From the NCBI RefSeq assembly GCF_003641205.1, contig NZ_CP032762.1:434001-498000 (forward strand): a stretch of DNA of 64,000 bases. Direction: 5' to 3'. The notes under the pieces are model-generated. The model ran no database searches, was not told the origin of the DNA, and saw only the letters and a list, made by a program, of their open reading frames with translations. Source of the DNA: Rhodococcus sp. P1Y (lineage in GTDB: Bacteria; Actinomycetota; Actinomycetes; Mycobacteriales; Mycobacteriaceae). A program made the position numbers and the translations under genes. Shown here piece by piece: positions 29,529 through 38,134 of this stretch (the stretch's first letter is position 1; the number at the start of each line of letters is the position of its first letter).

Positions 29529-30229
29529 TTGATTACCCCGATCGATCGGATGTTGCTCAGCAATTCGTCAAGATACCGTTCATCCATTGACACCTTTTGG
29601 CGGCGCGCCTGTGGCTCCTCCGTCTTTCCATACCTCCACCACGCCTTACTGGTCTCTCGTTCGGTGATGATCGATCGCTGTTTCTCCGCGGGTCCACGCA
29701 GAAAGAGCGAAACCGACTGCGGTCGAGTGAATGTGGTATGTATCTCACTATGGTGTAGCGAGTAGAGGGAGCCAGGAGCCTGGTACGTCTGGAATGTTGG
29801 GATAACACGTGCATTGAGCGGCACCGCCTCGGTGTCGTTCTGTACGGTGTCGTCGATCAGGCCCCAGTCGTCGACCTCAAGTTCGTGCCGGGTGTGCATA
29901 TACCCGCCAGTCAGAATCTTTGAGACAAAGGAGAATCGATGGTCATGTGGTCGATCTTTGTGTTCGTTGGTGCTGATGTGCAACCGGAGCCGAACACCGT
30001 TAGTGGGTGACTCAAACAGGTGCAACTTGTCAAGTAACCGATGACGCTCAAAGTTAGACCGCGCGTTGACGTCTTCACGCGCACACCCGATCAGTTTCGA
30101 TAGCAGTTCGGGCTTGGACGAGATTTCGTCTAACAAGTCCTTGCCATCGCTGAGCACGGCTTCCATGTTGCCCCATCGAGCACCGCCGAGACCCTCTACG
30201 GCATCAAATACATCCTCGACCGTCAGCAA
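29525..30229 (-). CDS. Cupin-like protein B, paralogue of 28842-29528
   Basis: A 234-residue paralogue of the preceding entry. DRPHDHRFSFVSKILTGGYMH (H95, H97) and SLYSLHHSEIHTTFTRPQSVSLFL provide His ligands at the cupin positions; the acidic ligand position reads GGY. The C-terminal SMDERYLDELLSNIRSIG corresponds to DQTTYDNWVQKLVGLG in copy A. It is the first gene of the leftward sub-operon 30229-25142 and faces the methyltransferase gene across a 192-bp AT-rich promoter region. Function unknown. Confidence 0.62.
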   Translation of the reverse strand: MLTVEDVFDAVEGLGGARWGNMEAVLSDGKDLLDEISSKPELLSKLIGCAREDVNARSNFERHRLLDKLHLFESPTNGVRLRLHISTNEHKDRPHDHRFSFVSKILTGGYMHTRHELEVDDWGLIDDTVQNDTEAVPLNARVIPTFQTYQAPGSLYSLHHSEIHTTFTRPQSVSLFLRGPAEKQRSIITERETSKAWWRYGKTEEPQARRQKVSMDERYLDELLSNIRSIGVIK

Positions 30230-30421
30230 GGTAGCCCTCCCCTAAGCGTAATGCTGTGTAGCGCCTGACTATCCAGATCACTGTACTTCATCAACTCCGC
30301 CTCGTCACCCCCCTGGAAGAGTCAAGTCGCGCAGCAGACACACAGAGTGGTGTTGGAGCATTGGAGCGCTGCGTAGGAACTGTTTCCTTATTGCACAGTA
30401 TCATTCAGGTATATTTTTAGT
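30230..30421. promoter_or_regulatory. AT-rich divergent promoter region
   Basis: These 192 bases separate the leftward cupin sub-operon from the rightward methyltransferase. Near the right end, GTATATTTTTAGTATG contains a TATATT -10-like element about 10 bases before the methyltransferase start at 30422, so its transcript may be nearly leaderless. Confidence 0.45.
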
Positions 30422-31378
30422 ATGAAATCGAGCACCCAGGGCGCCTCCGAAGTGAAGACCCTTGCGGACCAACTTGCCCTCAGCGATATTCCACTAAGGG
30501 GTGGTGAAGTTGCTGATTGGGAACGGGAAGCCAACCTGTTGCTCGCAGCAGCCGAATCCGCAAACCCTAGCCGCAGCCTGGACACTCTTGTCGCTTATCG
30601 CAAACGTGGAGTTCCCCTCGCATACCTGGTCGGCACAGAGCTGTTTCTTGGTAGTGAATACGCGACAGAGACTGGCGTCGTTATTCCGCACCCCGCGAGT
30701 GAACTACTCGCGCTGGCGACCGCGCACGCCCTTGGCGGTACAACCCAACCCAGACCGCGCTTGCTCGAAGTTGGTGTGGGAGTGGGTAATATTACGGTCT
30801 CGGCGCTGGCGTCGGTGCCGACTGCGGAAGCTCATTGCAGCGAACTGCAAGGCGCGGCGTTACGGCTGACCCAGATTAACGCGAGCACGTTGCTTGATAC
30901 ACCGAGCCGGTTGCGGTTGTACCAGGCGTATGACACTGAAGCCATATTTGAGCCCTTCAGCCGTCTACCCGTTGCCGGTGTCGATGTCGTCGCCGCGAAT
31001 CCTCCGTATCTCATCGATGGCGATCCTGTATCCGAAGCGACGAAACGTTCTGGGATAGCACATTTCAGTTACGCCCCGGTCAATGACCCCTCGTGGTTTC
31101 TACGTGAAATCATTGAAGCCCCTGACGGGTTGCTGGCGGAGAACTGCACGATCCTGATGGAGTGTGCAGACCCGTACTTGGAGCATCACACCAGGGTGAT
31201 GCGTGACGCGGGCTGGAACACCGAGGCATATAGTCGCGAGTCTTACTTGAACCAGTTTGGCGTACCGATGGATCGAAAAGTTAGAACGATGACGCCCTCA
31301 CTGCACCGGTTGCTCCATTCGTGGCGCGGGGAGAACCGCCTCACACGGGCGGCGGCGACAACCGATGTGGCCCTCTAG
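30422..31378 (+). CDS. PrmC/HemK-like SAM methyltransferase
   Basis: A 318-residue class I methyltransferase. LLEVGVGVGNITVSAL (~114-129) binds SAM and AANPPYLIDG carries the NPPY motif at 193-196, which in HemK/PrmC enzymes methylates a glutamine amide nitrogen, and in related enzymes methylates nucleobase amines. The N-terminal helical domain is shorter and different from PrmC. It is the only rightward gene in the island, with its own promoter. A role in tailoring the product or in self-resistance is possible. No ribosome-binding site is evident. Confidence 0.75.
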   Translation: MKSSTQGASEVKTLADQLALSDIPLRGGEVADWEREANLLLAAAESANPSRSLDTLVAYRKRGVPLAYLVGTELFLGSEYATETGVVIPHPASELLALATAHALGGTTQPRPRLLEVGVGVGNITVSALASVPTAEAHCSELQGAALRLTQINASTLLDTPSRLRLYQAYDTEAIFEPFSRLPVAGVDVVAANPPYLIDGDPVSEATKRSGIAHFSYAPVNDPSWFLREIIEAPDGLLAENCTILMECADPYLEHHTRVMRDAGWNTEAYSRESYLNQFGVPMDRKVRTMTPSLHRLLHSWRGENRLTRAAATTDVAL

Positions 31379-31503
31379 CGTTTCATGGTTGGGCGCATCA
31401 ACTCCGCCCAGGGGCAGCCCCGGCAAGTGCTGGCGGCGCCCAAACTCAGCGAATCTCTGGTGATCGCTAGTCACACTACGCGGGCGCAGTCGGAGCAACG
31501 GAG
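31379..31503. terminator. Convergent gene end region
   Basis: The rightward methyltransferase ends at 31378 and the leftward nucleotidyltransferase ends at 31504, so these 125 bases must terminate two transcripts. I see GC-rich dyad-prone sequence (for example CGCCGCCA-like blocks) but no classic T-tract hairpin. Confidence 0.25.
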
Positions 31504-33174
31504 TTAACCGTGGCTTACCGCAACGAGATCTCGAGCTTCATCCAGCGGAAACGCGGAGTCTAGGAAGGCTGCCATCCTGACCCAGTCGTAACTAAGTTCC
31601 AATGTTTCGCGCCATTCCGCTGGCGATACGAACGACGAAGGGAACAGCGATCCGCCGGTCACATCTCGTACGCTATGGACGAATTGATCGACGTCCTTGA
31701 GCGCCGATTCGGCGTCCTCCCTCCCTGCGATGGGAGAACCTGCTTCGAGTGCAAGTGCAGTCTGTACGAGTTGACCAGGAAGACCGGGGATTCTCGTCAT
31801 GCGAGCGCATGCTTCCTCGTCTGCCTCACGACGCTGCCAGCTGGAGCCACCGAGTCCATTACTGTTCGAACTTCTTGGGACGAGCCCGTTTGCGGTGAGT
31901 GCGACCATTGCCGCTTTGCGGACCATTCTTCGAGTAGCAGATTGAAATGTTCCCCATTGTTCAGCATCGAGGGCGCCAATCGCGTCCTCGCGGGAGTTCT
32001 CAATCTCCGCGTTGGCCCAGACCAACGCAATTCCGGCGCCGGCGAATTGCGCCGGCGCAAGGGGAACAAGCCTAACGTCCTCCGTCGCGTCTCCTACCTC
32101 GGCTCCTCTGATTGAGATGACCGGTAGCGAGGTGGACGGTGCGGACGATGACTGGGAACGTCCGTTGACTTCTTCCCCGTTTGACCACCGCAAGCCCAGG
32201 AACCCCAGGCGGTGAAACTCTGAGAAGCACTGGCCCGGCCGGGCTACAACGCTGCGCAAGTCAGCTAGCTGATCAGCTGCGCATCGGTTGAAGTCGATTG
32301 AGCGCCAAACTGTTCTTGCCGCTGAGCTCAATACATAGACTTCTTCGCGATTCCGCACGATGTGTACCCGGTCTCCGATTTGCCACGTCGTCGTGTCGGG
32401 CTTTCGAGTAAAGAACACCGAGCGCGGCTCAAGATCGGACAAGTCGAAGCCGAAGTCGCTTAAAAGGATCTTCGCGCGGATGGCATAGCTACGCATGTCC
32501 TCGTTCGTCCCGCGCGGGGTGATCAATAAATCGCGAAACCGCTCGAAGCGGTCATGAGCCGATGGCAGTCGTGCGAACTGCAACGATGTCCATTTCACGC
32601 TTAGATAACTTTCACCCTGTGAGCACAGCCACGCCTTCGCGCCTTGCTCGACGGCTGTGCGATACCACTGAACCGCTTCTTGCCACTCTTCGATGGCTTC
32701 CATCGCCAACCCGCACCGAACGGACTGGTTGACAAGCTGTGCGAACCAAGTCTTAGACGCATTGTCGATGGCGGCGGGCGGAACTAGGGACTTCAGGTGG
32801 TCCGTTCCAACACTTCGTCGGTAGACGACCGACCGGCAGAGGCGTTGGACTCTATCGAGTTGATCGAACGTAACGCCGTCGAGAGATGACGAGTCGTTCG
32901 AGATTCCAGACAGGACGTGGTTGATCTCAAGTGCGATCTGGTGCACTGACCGTACTCGAACTTCGACTCGCCGGCCGTCGCGAAAAATGATCGTTGGTAT
33001 CAGGGGAGTCGTTCTTTCACCGGGCTCGATGAGAAGAAAGTCAACATCTGAAGTGCTGTTGCCGAATCCTTCGGCGATAGAACCCTCGAGTACGACGCCG
33101 TAGCCGGGTTGCGCATCTAGTGCTTGCAACGCCTCGTCTAGCAGACGCGCGTAGTGTGCAGAGATGGATTTCAT
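31504..33174 (-). CDS. Pol-beta-type nucleotidyltransferase with PqqD-like segment
   Basis: A 556-residue protein. At residues 31-48 GSIAEGFGNSTSDVDFLL is the nucleotidyltransferase signature GS-x(10)-DxD, with D43 and D45 as metal ligands. At about 264-330, VHIVRNREEVYVLSSAARTV followed by WRSIDFNRCAADQLADL resembles a PqqD/RRE-type winged-helix domain, which in other pathways presents a peptide or carrier. The C-terminal 200 residues are helical and unassigned. It may adenylylate or nucleotidylate a substrate presented by the PqqD-like part. It overlaps the next upstream gene by one base. Confidence 0.65.
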   Translation of the reverse strand: MKSISAHYARLLDEALQALDAQPGYGVVLEGSIAEGFGNSTSDVDFLLIEPGERTTPLIPTIIFRDGRRVEVRVRSVHQIALEINHVLSGISNDSSSLDGVTFDQLDRVQRLCRSVVYRRSVGTDHLKSLVPPAAIDNASKTWFAQLVNQSVRCGLAMEAIEEWQEAVQWYRTAVEQGAKAWLCSQGESYLSVKWTSLQFARLPSAHDRFERFRDLLITPRGTNEDMRSYAIRAKILLSDFGFDLSDLEPRSVFFTRKPDTTTWQIGDRVHIVRNREEVYVLSSAARTVWRSIDFNRCAADQLADLRSVVARPGQCFSEFHRLGFLGLRWSNGEEVNGRSQSSSAPSTSLPVISIRGAEVGDATEDVRLVPLAPAQFAGAGIALVWANAEIENSREDAIGALDAEQWGTFQSATRRMVRKAAMVALTANGLVPRSSNSNGLGGSSWQRREADEEACARMTRIPGLPGQLVQTALALEAGSPIAGREDAESALKDVDQFVHSVRDVTGGSLFPSSFVSPAEWRETLELSYDWVRMAAFLDSAFPLDEARDLVAVSHG

Positions 33175-34292
33175 TACCCGACCACCTCAGGGTGACTAGT
33201 TGCAGACTGTCTTGGGGCGATATCGGGCGAGTCCGGGCCGAGGTATCCGACAGCAAGTGAGTAGTCGAGCAAGAGCCGAAGCAGGATTTCGCCGCGAGGA
33301 GCGATCCGTTGTGACGGCAGCTGTCGTCGGACATTTGAATCGTCAAAAACGACACGCCTGTTGAAGTAGGTTGTGTACAAGCTGATCACATTGTCGTAGT
33401 AGCGTGCCTCAGTGCGTTCAAGCGAACTACGATCGAAATTCGCCTTCGGAACGAAGCGCGGCATGTAGAAGGGCGGGTACTCCGCGAGCACATCGCTGAG
33501 GCCGCGAAAGGAGATCGCGCTACCCCCGATGGCATGGAAGACGCTGCCGGCCACTTGCGCGTGATTGGTGGCGACTGCGGCGACGATATCAGCGACATAG
33601 TCCACCGGCACCAGGTCTAGCAAGGCGCCGTACTCTCCAGGTATGGTCATCAGCCGGCCCTTGGTCATAACCTTTAGTACTGGAAAGATATGCTTGAAAT
33701 CTCGGGTGACTCCGGTGCGCTCGCGGCCTACCACAATGCTTGGTCGAATAATCACTGCGTTTTTGCACTTCTCTGAAACAAGAATCTCGGCTTCGCATTT
33801 TGACTTTTCGTAAGAGTTGCCGAACGTCTGACCGTGGTCTAGTTCGGTCTCTTTTATGACACCGGTTCTCTCGCCACAGACATACGCAGTACTGACGTGT
33901 AGCAGCGGAATTTCTCGGCTGATGGGGCTGCGCACAAAGTCGACAACGTTTGCAGTGCCGTTGATGTTTATGTCTGTGTAAAGCTTGTTTGGGCGACCAA
34001 ATTCAGTGAGTGCTGCGGTGTGCACGACTAAATCTGTTGTCTCGGATAAGTGACGGTAAGTTTCAGCAGCGATCCCCAGGGCGGGTGCCGTTACGTCTCC
34101 CTTGACAGTTTCAACACAGCCGAGAGGCGCTCTGTCTACGCACCACGGGGTTGAAGGGACGACGCTGTTGTCGGCCCGAACAACGCCCGGTTCTCGGTGT
34201 AGGAGGCCGATTACCGAGTGACCAGAGTTCAGGAGTCGTGACGCTACTTCAGCTCCAATCATTCCGGTTACTCCAGTAATCAAGACTTTCAT
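33174..34292 (-). CDS. Extended SDR / thioester-reductase-like protein
   Basis: A 372-residue NAD(P)-binding protein of the extended SDR type. TGVTGMIGAEVA is the cofactor loop, VHTAALTEFGRPNKLYTDIN the NAD ribose region, and the catalytic Ser and Tyr-Lys lie in LLHVSTAYVCGE and NSYEKSKCEAE. Its closest branch is the thioester-reductase/male-sterility group (NAD_binding_4), which reductively releases an acyl chain from an ACP. With an ACP and a fatty acyl-AMP ligase a few genes upstream, it may form the aldehyde that the aminotransferase then aminates. An epimerase role on a nucleotide sugar is the alternative. Confidence 0.75.
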   Translation of the reverse strand: MKVLITGVTGMIGAEVASRLLNSGHSVIGLLHREPGVVRADNSVVPSTPWCVDRAPLGCVETVKGDVTAPALGIAAETYRHLSETTDLVVHTAALTEFGRPNKLYTDININGTANVVDFVRSPISREIPLLHVSTAYVCGERTGVIKETELDHGQTFGNSYEKSKCEAEILVSEKCKNAVIIRPSIVVGRERTGVTRDFKHIFPVLKVMTKGRLMTIPGEYGALLDLVPVDYVADIVAAVATNHAQVAGSVFHAIGGSAISFRGLSDVLAEYPPFYMPRFVPKANFDRSSLERTEARYYDNVISLYTTYFNRRVVFDDSNVRRQLPSQRIAPRGEILLRLLLDYSLAVGYLGPDSPDIAPRQSATSHPEVVG

Positions 34293-35473
34293 CGGCGCTG
34301 TCCGTTCGCGATGTCGACTTTGCCCAGACGGTCGGCGCCGGAGATCTGATGGCCGAGGACCCGGGCGGGAACTGTACAGAGAAGGGACTTCATCTCCGAT
34401 TCCGACAAACCGATCGACGCCATTGACTGTCGTTGCGCGGGAAGACCAGCAGAGCCGGCAGCGACGACTCCGTCACTGCGGTAGCGCAGCGTACTACTAC
34501 CTTTGTAATGTAGCTTCTCCCCTGCCATCTCATCTAGGTCAGTGTGATCACTGATTGCGATGAGACGGTTGGTGCCCAGGAATTCCACGACTCTTTTGCA
34601 GATCGCGAGATCAACGTGCTCGCCATCGAAGTTGATTACAGGCGTCAGAAGCCCGCTTCGGGCTGCGCTGACTAGCAGGGCAGGTACGGGTCCTAATATC
34701 TGTACAAGCGATTCGTCGGTCCACGGGCGGGTGAGGAACTCGGTAACTTCTGAGTTCCGTGCAGATTTTTCTACCTCTCCTCGCCACGCGTGGCGAAAGT
34801 TTCTTGGCATGTCGTTGAAAAGGTGGTCTGTCAACAGAATATCTGGTGAGGGGCCGAATTCGGTTTGAATGAACTCGATTACCTTATTGGTTCTCTGGGC
34901 GGACAGGTGCGGGTCTGTATGTTGGAAATGTCCGAGCGCCAGCTTGACGTTTGCCCAGTAGAAGGCCCTGATGACGTCACGAAACGACACTCTTTCATCT
35001 AGCTCATCATCGATGTCGACTGCGTCGGGGCCAATCACCATGTATACCAATCCCCGGTGTCCCATGTCTGCGAGACGAAACCACTCCTCCGCGGTGGGGT
35101 TCCAGCATCCCGATACTGGCACGCCGCCAGATCGCCCCAAGAGCGGACCCTCAACGGCAAAGCCGAGAATGTGCTGATATTCGCCCGCATTCTTTCCTCG
35201 CTTGTACTCGTTGAGGACTGCGTCGAATTCGTCGATGTAGCTCCGCCGCAAAAAGATGGTGGGTACTATTCGGAAATTGTCCCTACCGGCATGGTCTTCT
35301 AGCAGTCGTAGGTCTGGTGGTTTCATTGAACTGAAGTCGATCGAACCCACGCCGTGAGCGTGGATGAGGATGTCACCGTCCTCAACTAGATCCCGTTTGT
35401 GACCACTAGATGCTTTGTGTTCTGACCGTTCCGTTGGGGGTAGCCAGCCGTCGTTTACCATCCTTCGATCCAT
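34289..35473 (-). CDS. NagA-like amidohydrolase
   Basis: A 394-residue amidohydrolase resembling N-acetylglucosamine-6-phosphate deacetylase. Visible are ILIHAHGVGSIDF (HxHG metal ligands, ~38-40), GFAVEGPLLG (E108), ALGHFQHTDP (His ~182), TDHLFNDMPRN (the NagA HLFNAM segment), INFDGEHVDL and AISDHTDLDE, whose Asp aligns with the catalytic one. All the expected residues appear present. The product is probably a deacylated amine or amino sugar phosphate. It overlaps the HAD gene by 19 bases; ATG 35461 is an alternative start. Confidence 0.78.
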   Translation of the reverse strand: MDRRMVNDGWLPPTERSEHKASSGHKRDLVEDGDILIHAHGVGSIDFSSMKPPDLRLLEDHAGRDNFRIVPTIFLRRSYIDEFDAVLNEYKRGKNAGEYQHILGFAVEGPLLGRSGGVPVSGCWNPTAEEWFRLADMGHRGLVYMVIGPDAVDIDDELDERVSFRDVIRAFYWANVKLALGHFQHTDPHLSAQRTNKVIEFIQTEFGPSPDILLTDHLFNDMPRNFRHAWRGEVEKSARNSEVTEFLTRPWTDESLVQILGPVPALLVSAARSGLLTPVINFDGEHVDLAICKRVVEFLGTNRLIAISDHTDLDEMAGEKLHYKGSSTLRYRSDGVVAAGSAGLPAQRQSMASIGLSESEMKSLLCTVPARVLGHQISGADRLGKVDIANGQRR

Positions 35474-36111
35474 TCGGTGATTGCTGCTTCTCGCAGGGAG
35501 CTAAATACGACATCTGCGTCGAGAGTAACCGACGGAAGGCTTGGCACGCCGATGCAGAAGACGCCCGCAGCTTTGGCTGAGCGAACGCCGGTCCCGGAGT
35601 CTTCGAAGCACGCGCTCCGTTGCGGCGACTCATTGAGGAGGCGGCAAGCCGTCAGATACATTTCGGGTGCCGGCTTGGGGGTGGTGACCTCGTTGGCGGC
35701 AATACTAACGGCAAATGCATCGCTCAAGCCTCCGCGCTTGAGAGCGCAGTCAAGCAGTTCACGAGGTGAGTTGCTCGCCACCGCTACGGGAACTTTACGC
35801 GCGACGGCTGCCACCAGGTCATGGGCGCCGTCCATGGCCTGTGCGCCGGTATTGACTGCCTCCCAAACCAATCCCATAAGTTCGGATTCAAGGGCTGCGG
35901 GCGATTGGCCATCTTCGAATATTTCCGCCAGTCCGGCGCACGCGTCCCCGAGCGATCGTCCGATGAGCAGAGCCTTCTGTTGGTCACCGAATGGGAGACC
36001 TCGCCGGGCAAACAATTCCGTCTCTGCAACGGTCCAGCACGGCTCGGTATCCATCAGTAGTCCATCGCAGTCGAACACAACAGCTGCCGGAACAAGTTCG
36101 TTAAGTTGCAC
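35455..36111 (-). CDS. HAD-superfamily phosphatase, beta-phosphoglucomutase-like
   Basis: A 218-residue HAD hydrolase. VVFDCDGLLMDTE gives the DxD nucleophile (D14, D16), VAVASNSPRE motif II, TPKPAPEMYL motif III with its Lys, and CFEDSGTGVRSAKAAG motif IV. The C1-type cap after motif I places it with phosphoglycolate-phosphatase and sugar-phosphate phosphatases. Together with the NagA-like enzyme this suggests processing of a phosphorylated sugar or polyol. It lies 68 bases downstream of the FAAL gene and overlaps the next gene. Confidence 0.83.
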   Translation of the reverse strand: MQLNELVPAAVVFDCDGLLMDTEPCWTVAETELFARRGLPFGDQQKALLIGRSLGDACAGLAEIFEDGQSPAALESELMGLVWEAVNTGAQAMDGAHDLVAAVARKVPVAVASNSPRELLDCALKRGGLSDAFAVSIAANEVTTPKPAPEMYLTACRLLNESPQRSACFEDSGTGVRSAKAAGVFCIGVPSLPSVTLDADVVFSSLREAAITEWIEGW

Positions 36112-36179
36112 AGGGTCAGGTTTCCTCTCATAGCAAGTGACGGGCGCCCATGGGTGAGTGTGGGTCTTGGAAAGACCCG

Positions 36180-37868
36180 TTATGTCTCGGCTGCCTCAAC
36201 GAGGCTCGTCGATGGTGGGCTGTTGCCGTCCGTTGTGTCCGTCGCATATGCGTCCCACATCGCCCTTCGCCGCGGCTTTCCGCTGGTGGTCCTCATAATC
36301 GAACCTTTATCGACGGCGGCGACCTGGATGGTCAGTCCGGCGAAGTGCGTGGTGAGCTGGTTCCGAATGTCGGTAAGGATCGATACTTCGCGTACTTCAG
36401 TGACAACCAGGATTGCAGGACCGCTTGGGGTATCTCCCAAGATGCTGACGAGATTGTGGCTGTCAACACCTGTGAGCCTGAACAGGACTGCGTCCACGTC
36501 CTCCGAGAAGAATGTGCGCCCGCGCACTTTCACGGAGTCGCCGAACCGGCCGACTACAAAAAGCTCACCTTGAAGCAAGAAACCTGCATCGCCGGTGTTG
36601 ACCTTTCCTCCCTCGAAGCGGTTTGTGGATTCTCGGCTGGTGGAGGAGTATCCGACAGCGACCGATGCCGCTTTGACGTGGACCTCACCAACCACACCTT
36701 CGGGTACCGAGTGACCGTCATGTTCGATCCACACGCATGAGTTGGGATCGACAGGTTGGCCGCAGGAAACGATGGCTCGAACTTCGTCCGCTCCAGCAGG
36801 ACCAAGGTGTACCTGCGAGCCTGGCGATAGAGAGCTTGCGCGGACTGTGATGCTTCGAGGGGCCGACTTCAGCTTCTTCCCGGTAACAGCGAGTGTTGAT
36901 TCTGCAAGTCCGTAGGCGGGCGTGCAGGTGTGAATGTTAAACCCCTGAACGCCAAAGCGATTAGCGAATTTTGTCATAGTTTGATGATCTACTCGCTCGG
37001 CGCCGCACACCAAAGACTTCCAACGACTGTAATCGTGTCCAAGCACCATGTTGGAGTTCACTCGCCGAAGTATGAAGTCCAAGGCGAAGTTTGGGCATGC
37101 AGTGACGGTCGCTTCGTACTCGCCAAAGCAGGAAAGCCACCCCGCCGGGTTCTTGATGAAGGTTTGGGGGGCCATGGCCATGATGTCGATAGAGCTAACG
37201 AGTGGAGTCAAGATACCCCCGATGAGGCCCATATCGTGATAATGCGGAAGCCAAGTGGCCCAAGAGTCGCCTCGCCCAAGTTCGAGCCAGTGTGCGATTG
37301 CCTGAGTATTCACCGCCAGATTCTGGTGCGAGATGTGCACAGCTCTGTTTGTTCCGGACGAGCCGGAGCTGAACTGGATGAGGCACAGATCGTCGTTAGC
37401 GAACCCGTGTGGTTCAACGGGGGCGGTCTTGTCGAAAGACCCTTGAACCGGCAGAACACGCGCTGTGAGGGCGTCTGTCGCCAGGTCGGCAGTGCTTCTT
37501 GCGGTTTCGCCGCAAACGATGATGTCGAGCTGGCCCACGTGAATGAGATTGCGGAGGTAGAGAAGATAGTTGTTCGAGCTCCCGAACGGCGGGGGTGTTG
37601 CGATCGGTGCCGGGATGGCGCCGATAAGGATTGCGCCAAAGAAGGCTGCGATGAAGTTTGGGCCTGCTTCGACGATCAACCCGACACGGTCGCCGGGGCG
37701 GACGCCGTTCAGGGTGAAGTAGCTGGCCGCCCCGTTCGCCTGTTCCGCCAAATCCTTGTGTGAGGTCTTTTGCCACGAGGTGCCATCCGGCGAGAAGCTG
37801 TATTTTGCTTCGCGCACGGGAGCCGTCAACCACTGAGTGACGGTTGGACAGGTGGGCTCTTCTGTCAC
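36180..37868 (-). CDS. Fatty acyl-AMP ligase (FAAL)
   Basis: A 562-residue FAAL of the ANL superfamily, which activates a free fatty acid as acyl-AMP and loads it on an ACP rather than on CoA. The AMP P-loop reads IQFSSGSSGTNRAVHISHQN (~164-183), with Arg in place of the usual Lys. WATWLPHYHDMGLIGGILTPL is the FAAL signature block, and the adenine motif is TPAYGLAESTL. VNTGDAGFL and VVGRFGDSVKVRGRTFFSED follow. Its start overlaps the ACP gene stop by four bases, making a ligase-carrier pair. Confidence 0.87.
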   Translation of the reverse strand: MTEEPTCPTVTQWLTAPVREAKYSFSPDGTSWQKTSHKDLAEQANGAASYFTLNGVRPGDRVGLIVEAGPNFIAAFFGAILIGAIPAPIATPPPFGSSNNYLLYLRNLIHVGQLDIIVCGETARSTADLATDALTARVLPVQGSFDKTAPVEPHGFANDDLCLIQFSSGSSGTNRAVHISHQNLAVNTQAIAHWLELGRGDSWATWLPHYHDMGLIGGILTPLVSSIDIMAMAPQTFIKNPAGWLSCFGEYEATVTACPNFALDFILRRVNSNMVLGHDYSRWKSLVCGAERVDHQTMTKFANRFGVQGFNIHTCTPAYGLAESTLAVTGKKLKSAPRSITVRASSLSPGSQVHLGPAGADEVRAIVSCGQPVDPNSCVWIEHDGHSVPEGVVGEVHVKAASVAVGYSSTSRESTNRFEGGKVNTGDAGFLLQGELFVVGRFGDSVKVRGRTFFSEDVDAVLFRLTGVDSHNLVSILGDTPSGPAILVVTEVREVSILTDIRNQLTTHFAGLTIQVAAVDKGSIMRTTSGKPRRRAMWDAYATDTTDGNSPPSTSLVEAAET

Positions 37869-38134
37869 CTCGCTCGGCTCCGCTCCATAGCCGTCGCCAC
37901 CATGGTCACCACGTCGTGCACGGTAGTGATGTCGGCCGTGTCCGCCTCGGTCAACTCGATCGCGAATGTTGTCTCTAAGGCGTTCGTTAGCTCAATCAGG
38001 TCGACCGAGTCGAGCCCGGCATCAGCGGTCAAACGGGTGGCGTCCTCGATCTGACCCTTCGATATGTGACCTACCCGGGCCAGCAAATCAGCGATCTGCT
38101 CACGGCGATCGTGACTCGGCGTGGGTGAGTTCAT
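37865..38134 (-). CDS. Acyl carrier protein
   Basis: An 89-residue acyl carrier protein. The phosphopantetheine Ser is S43 in DAGLDSVDLIELTNALE. ATG 38134 is chosen because it overlaps the stop of the upstream gene and gives the usual length; the longer frame to 38224 is a shadow of the PEP-synthase-like gene. It is coupled to the FAAL and would receive its acyl chain. Phosphopantetheinylation must come from elsewhere in the genome, since no transferase gene is present here. Confidence 0.87.
   Translation of the reverse strand: MNSPTPSHDRREQIADLLARVGHISKGQIEDATRLTADAGLDSVDLIELTNALETTFAIELTEADTADITTVHDVVTMVATAMERSRAR

Noticed and set aside
36930..37763. A 277-codon plus-strand frame and further frames opposite the FAAL
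   Set aside because: Shadow of the FAAL gene; no ribosome-binding site or domain.
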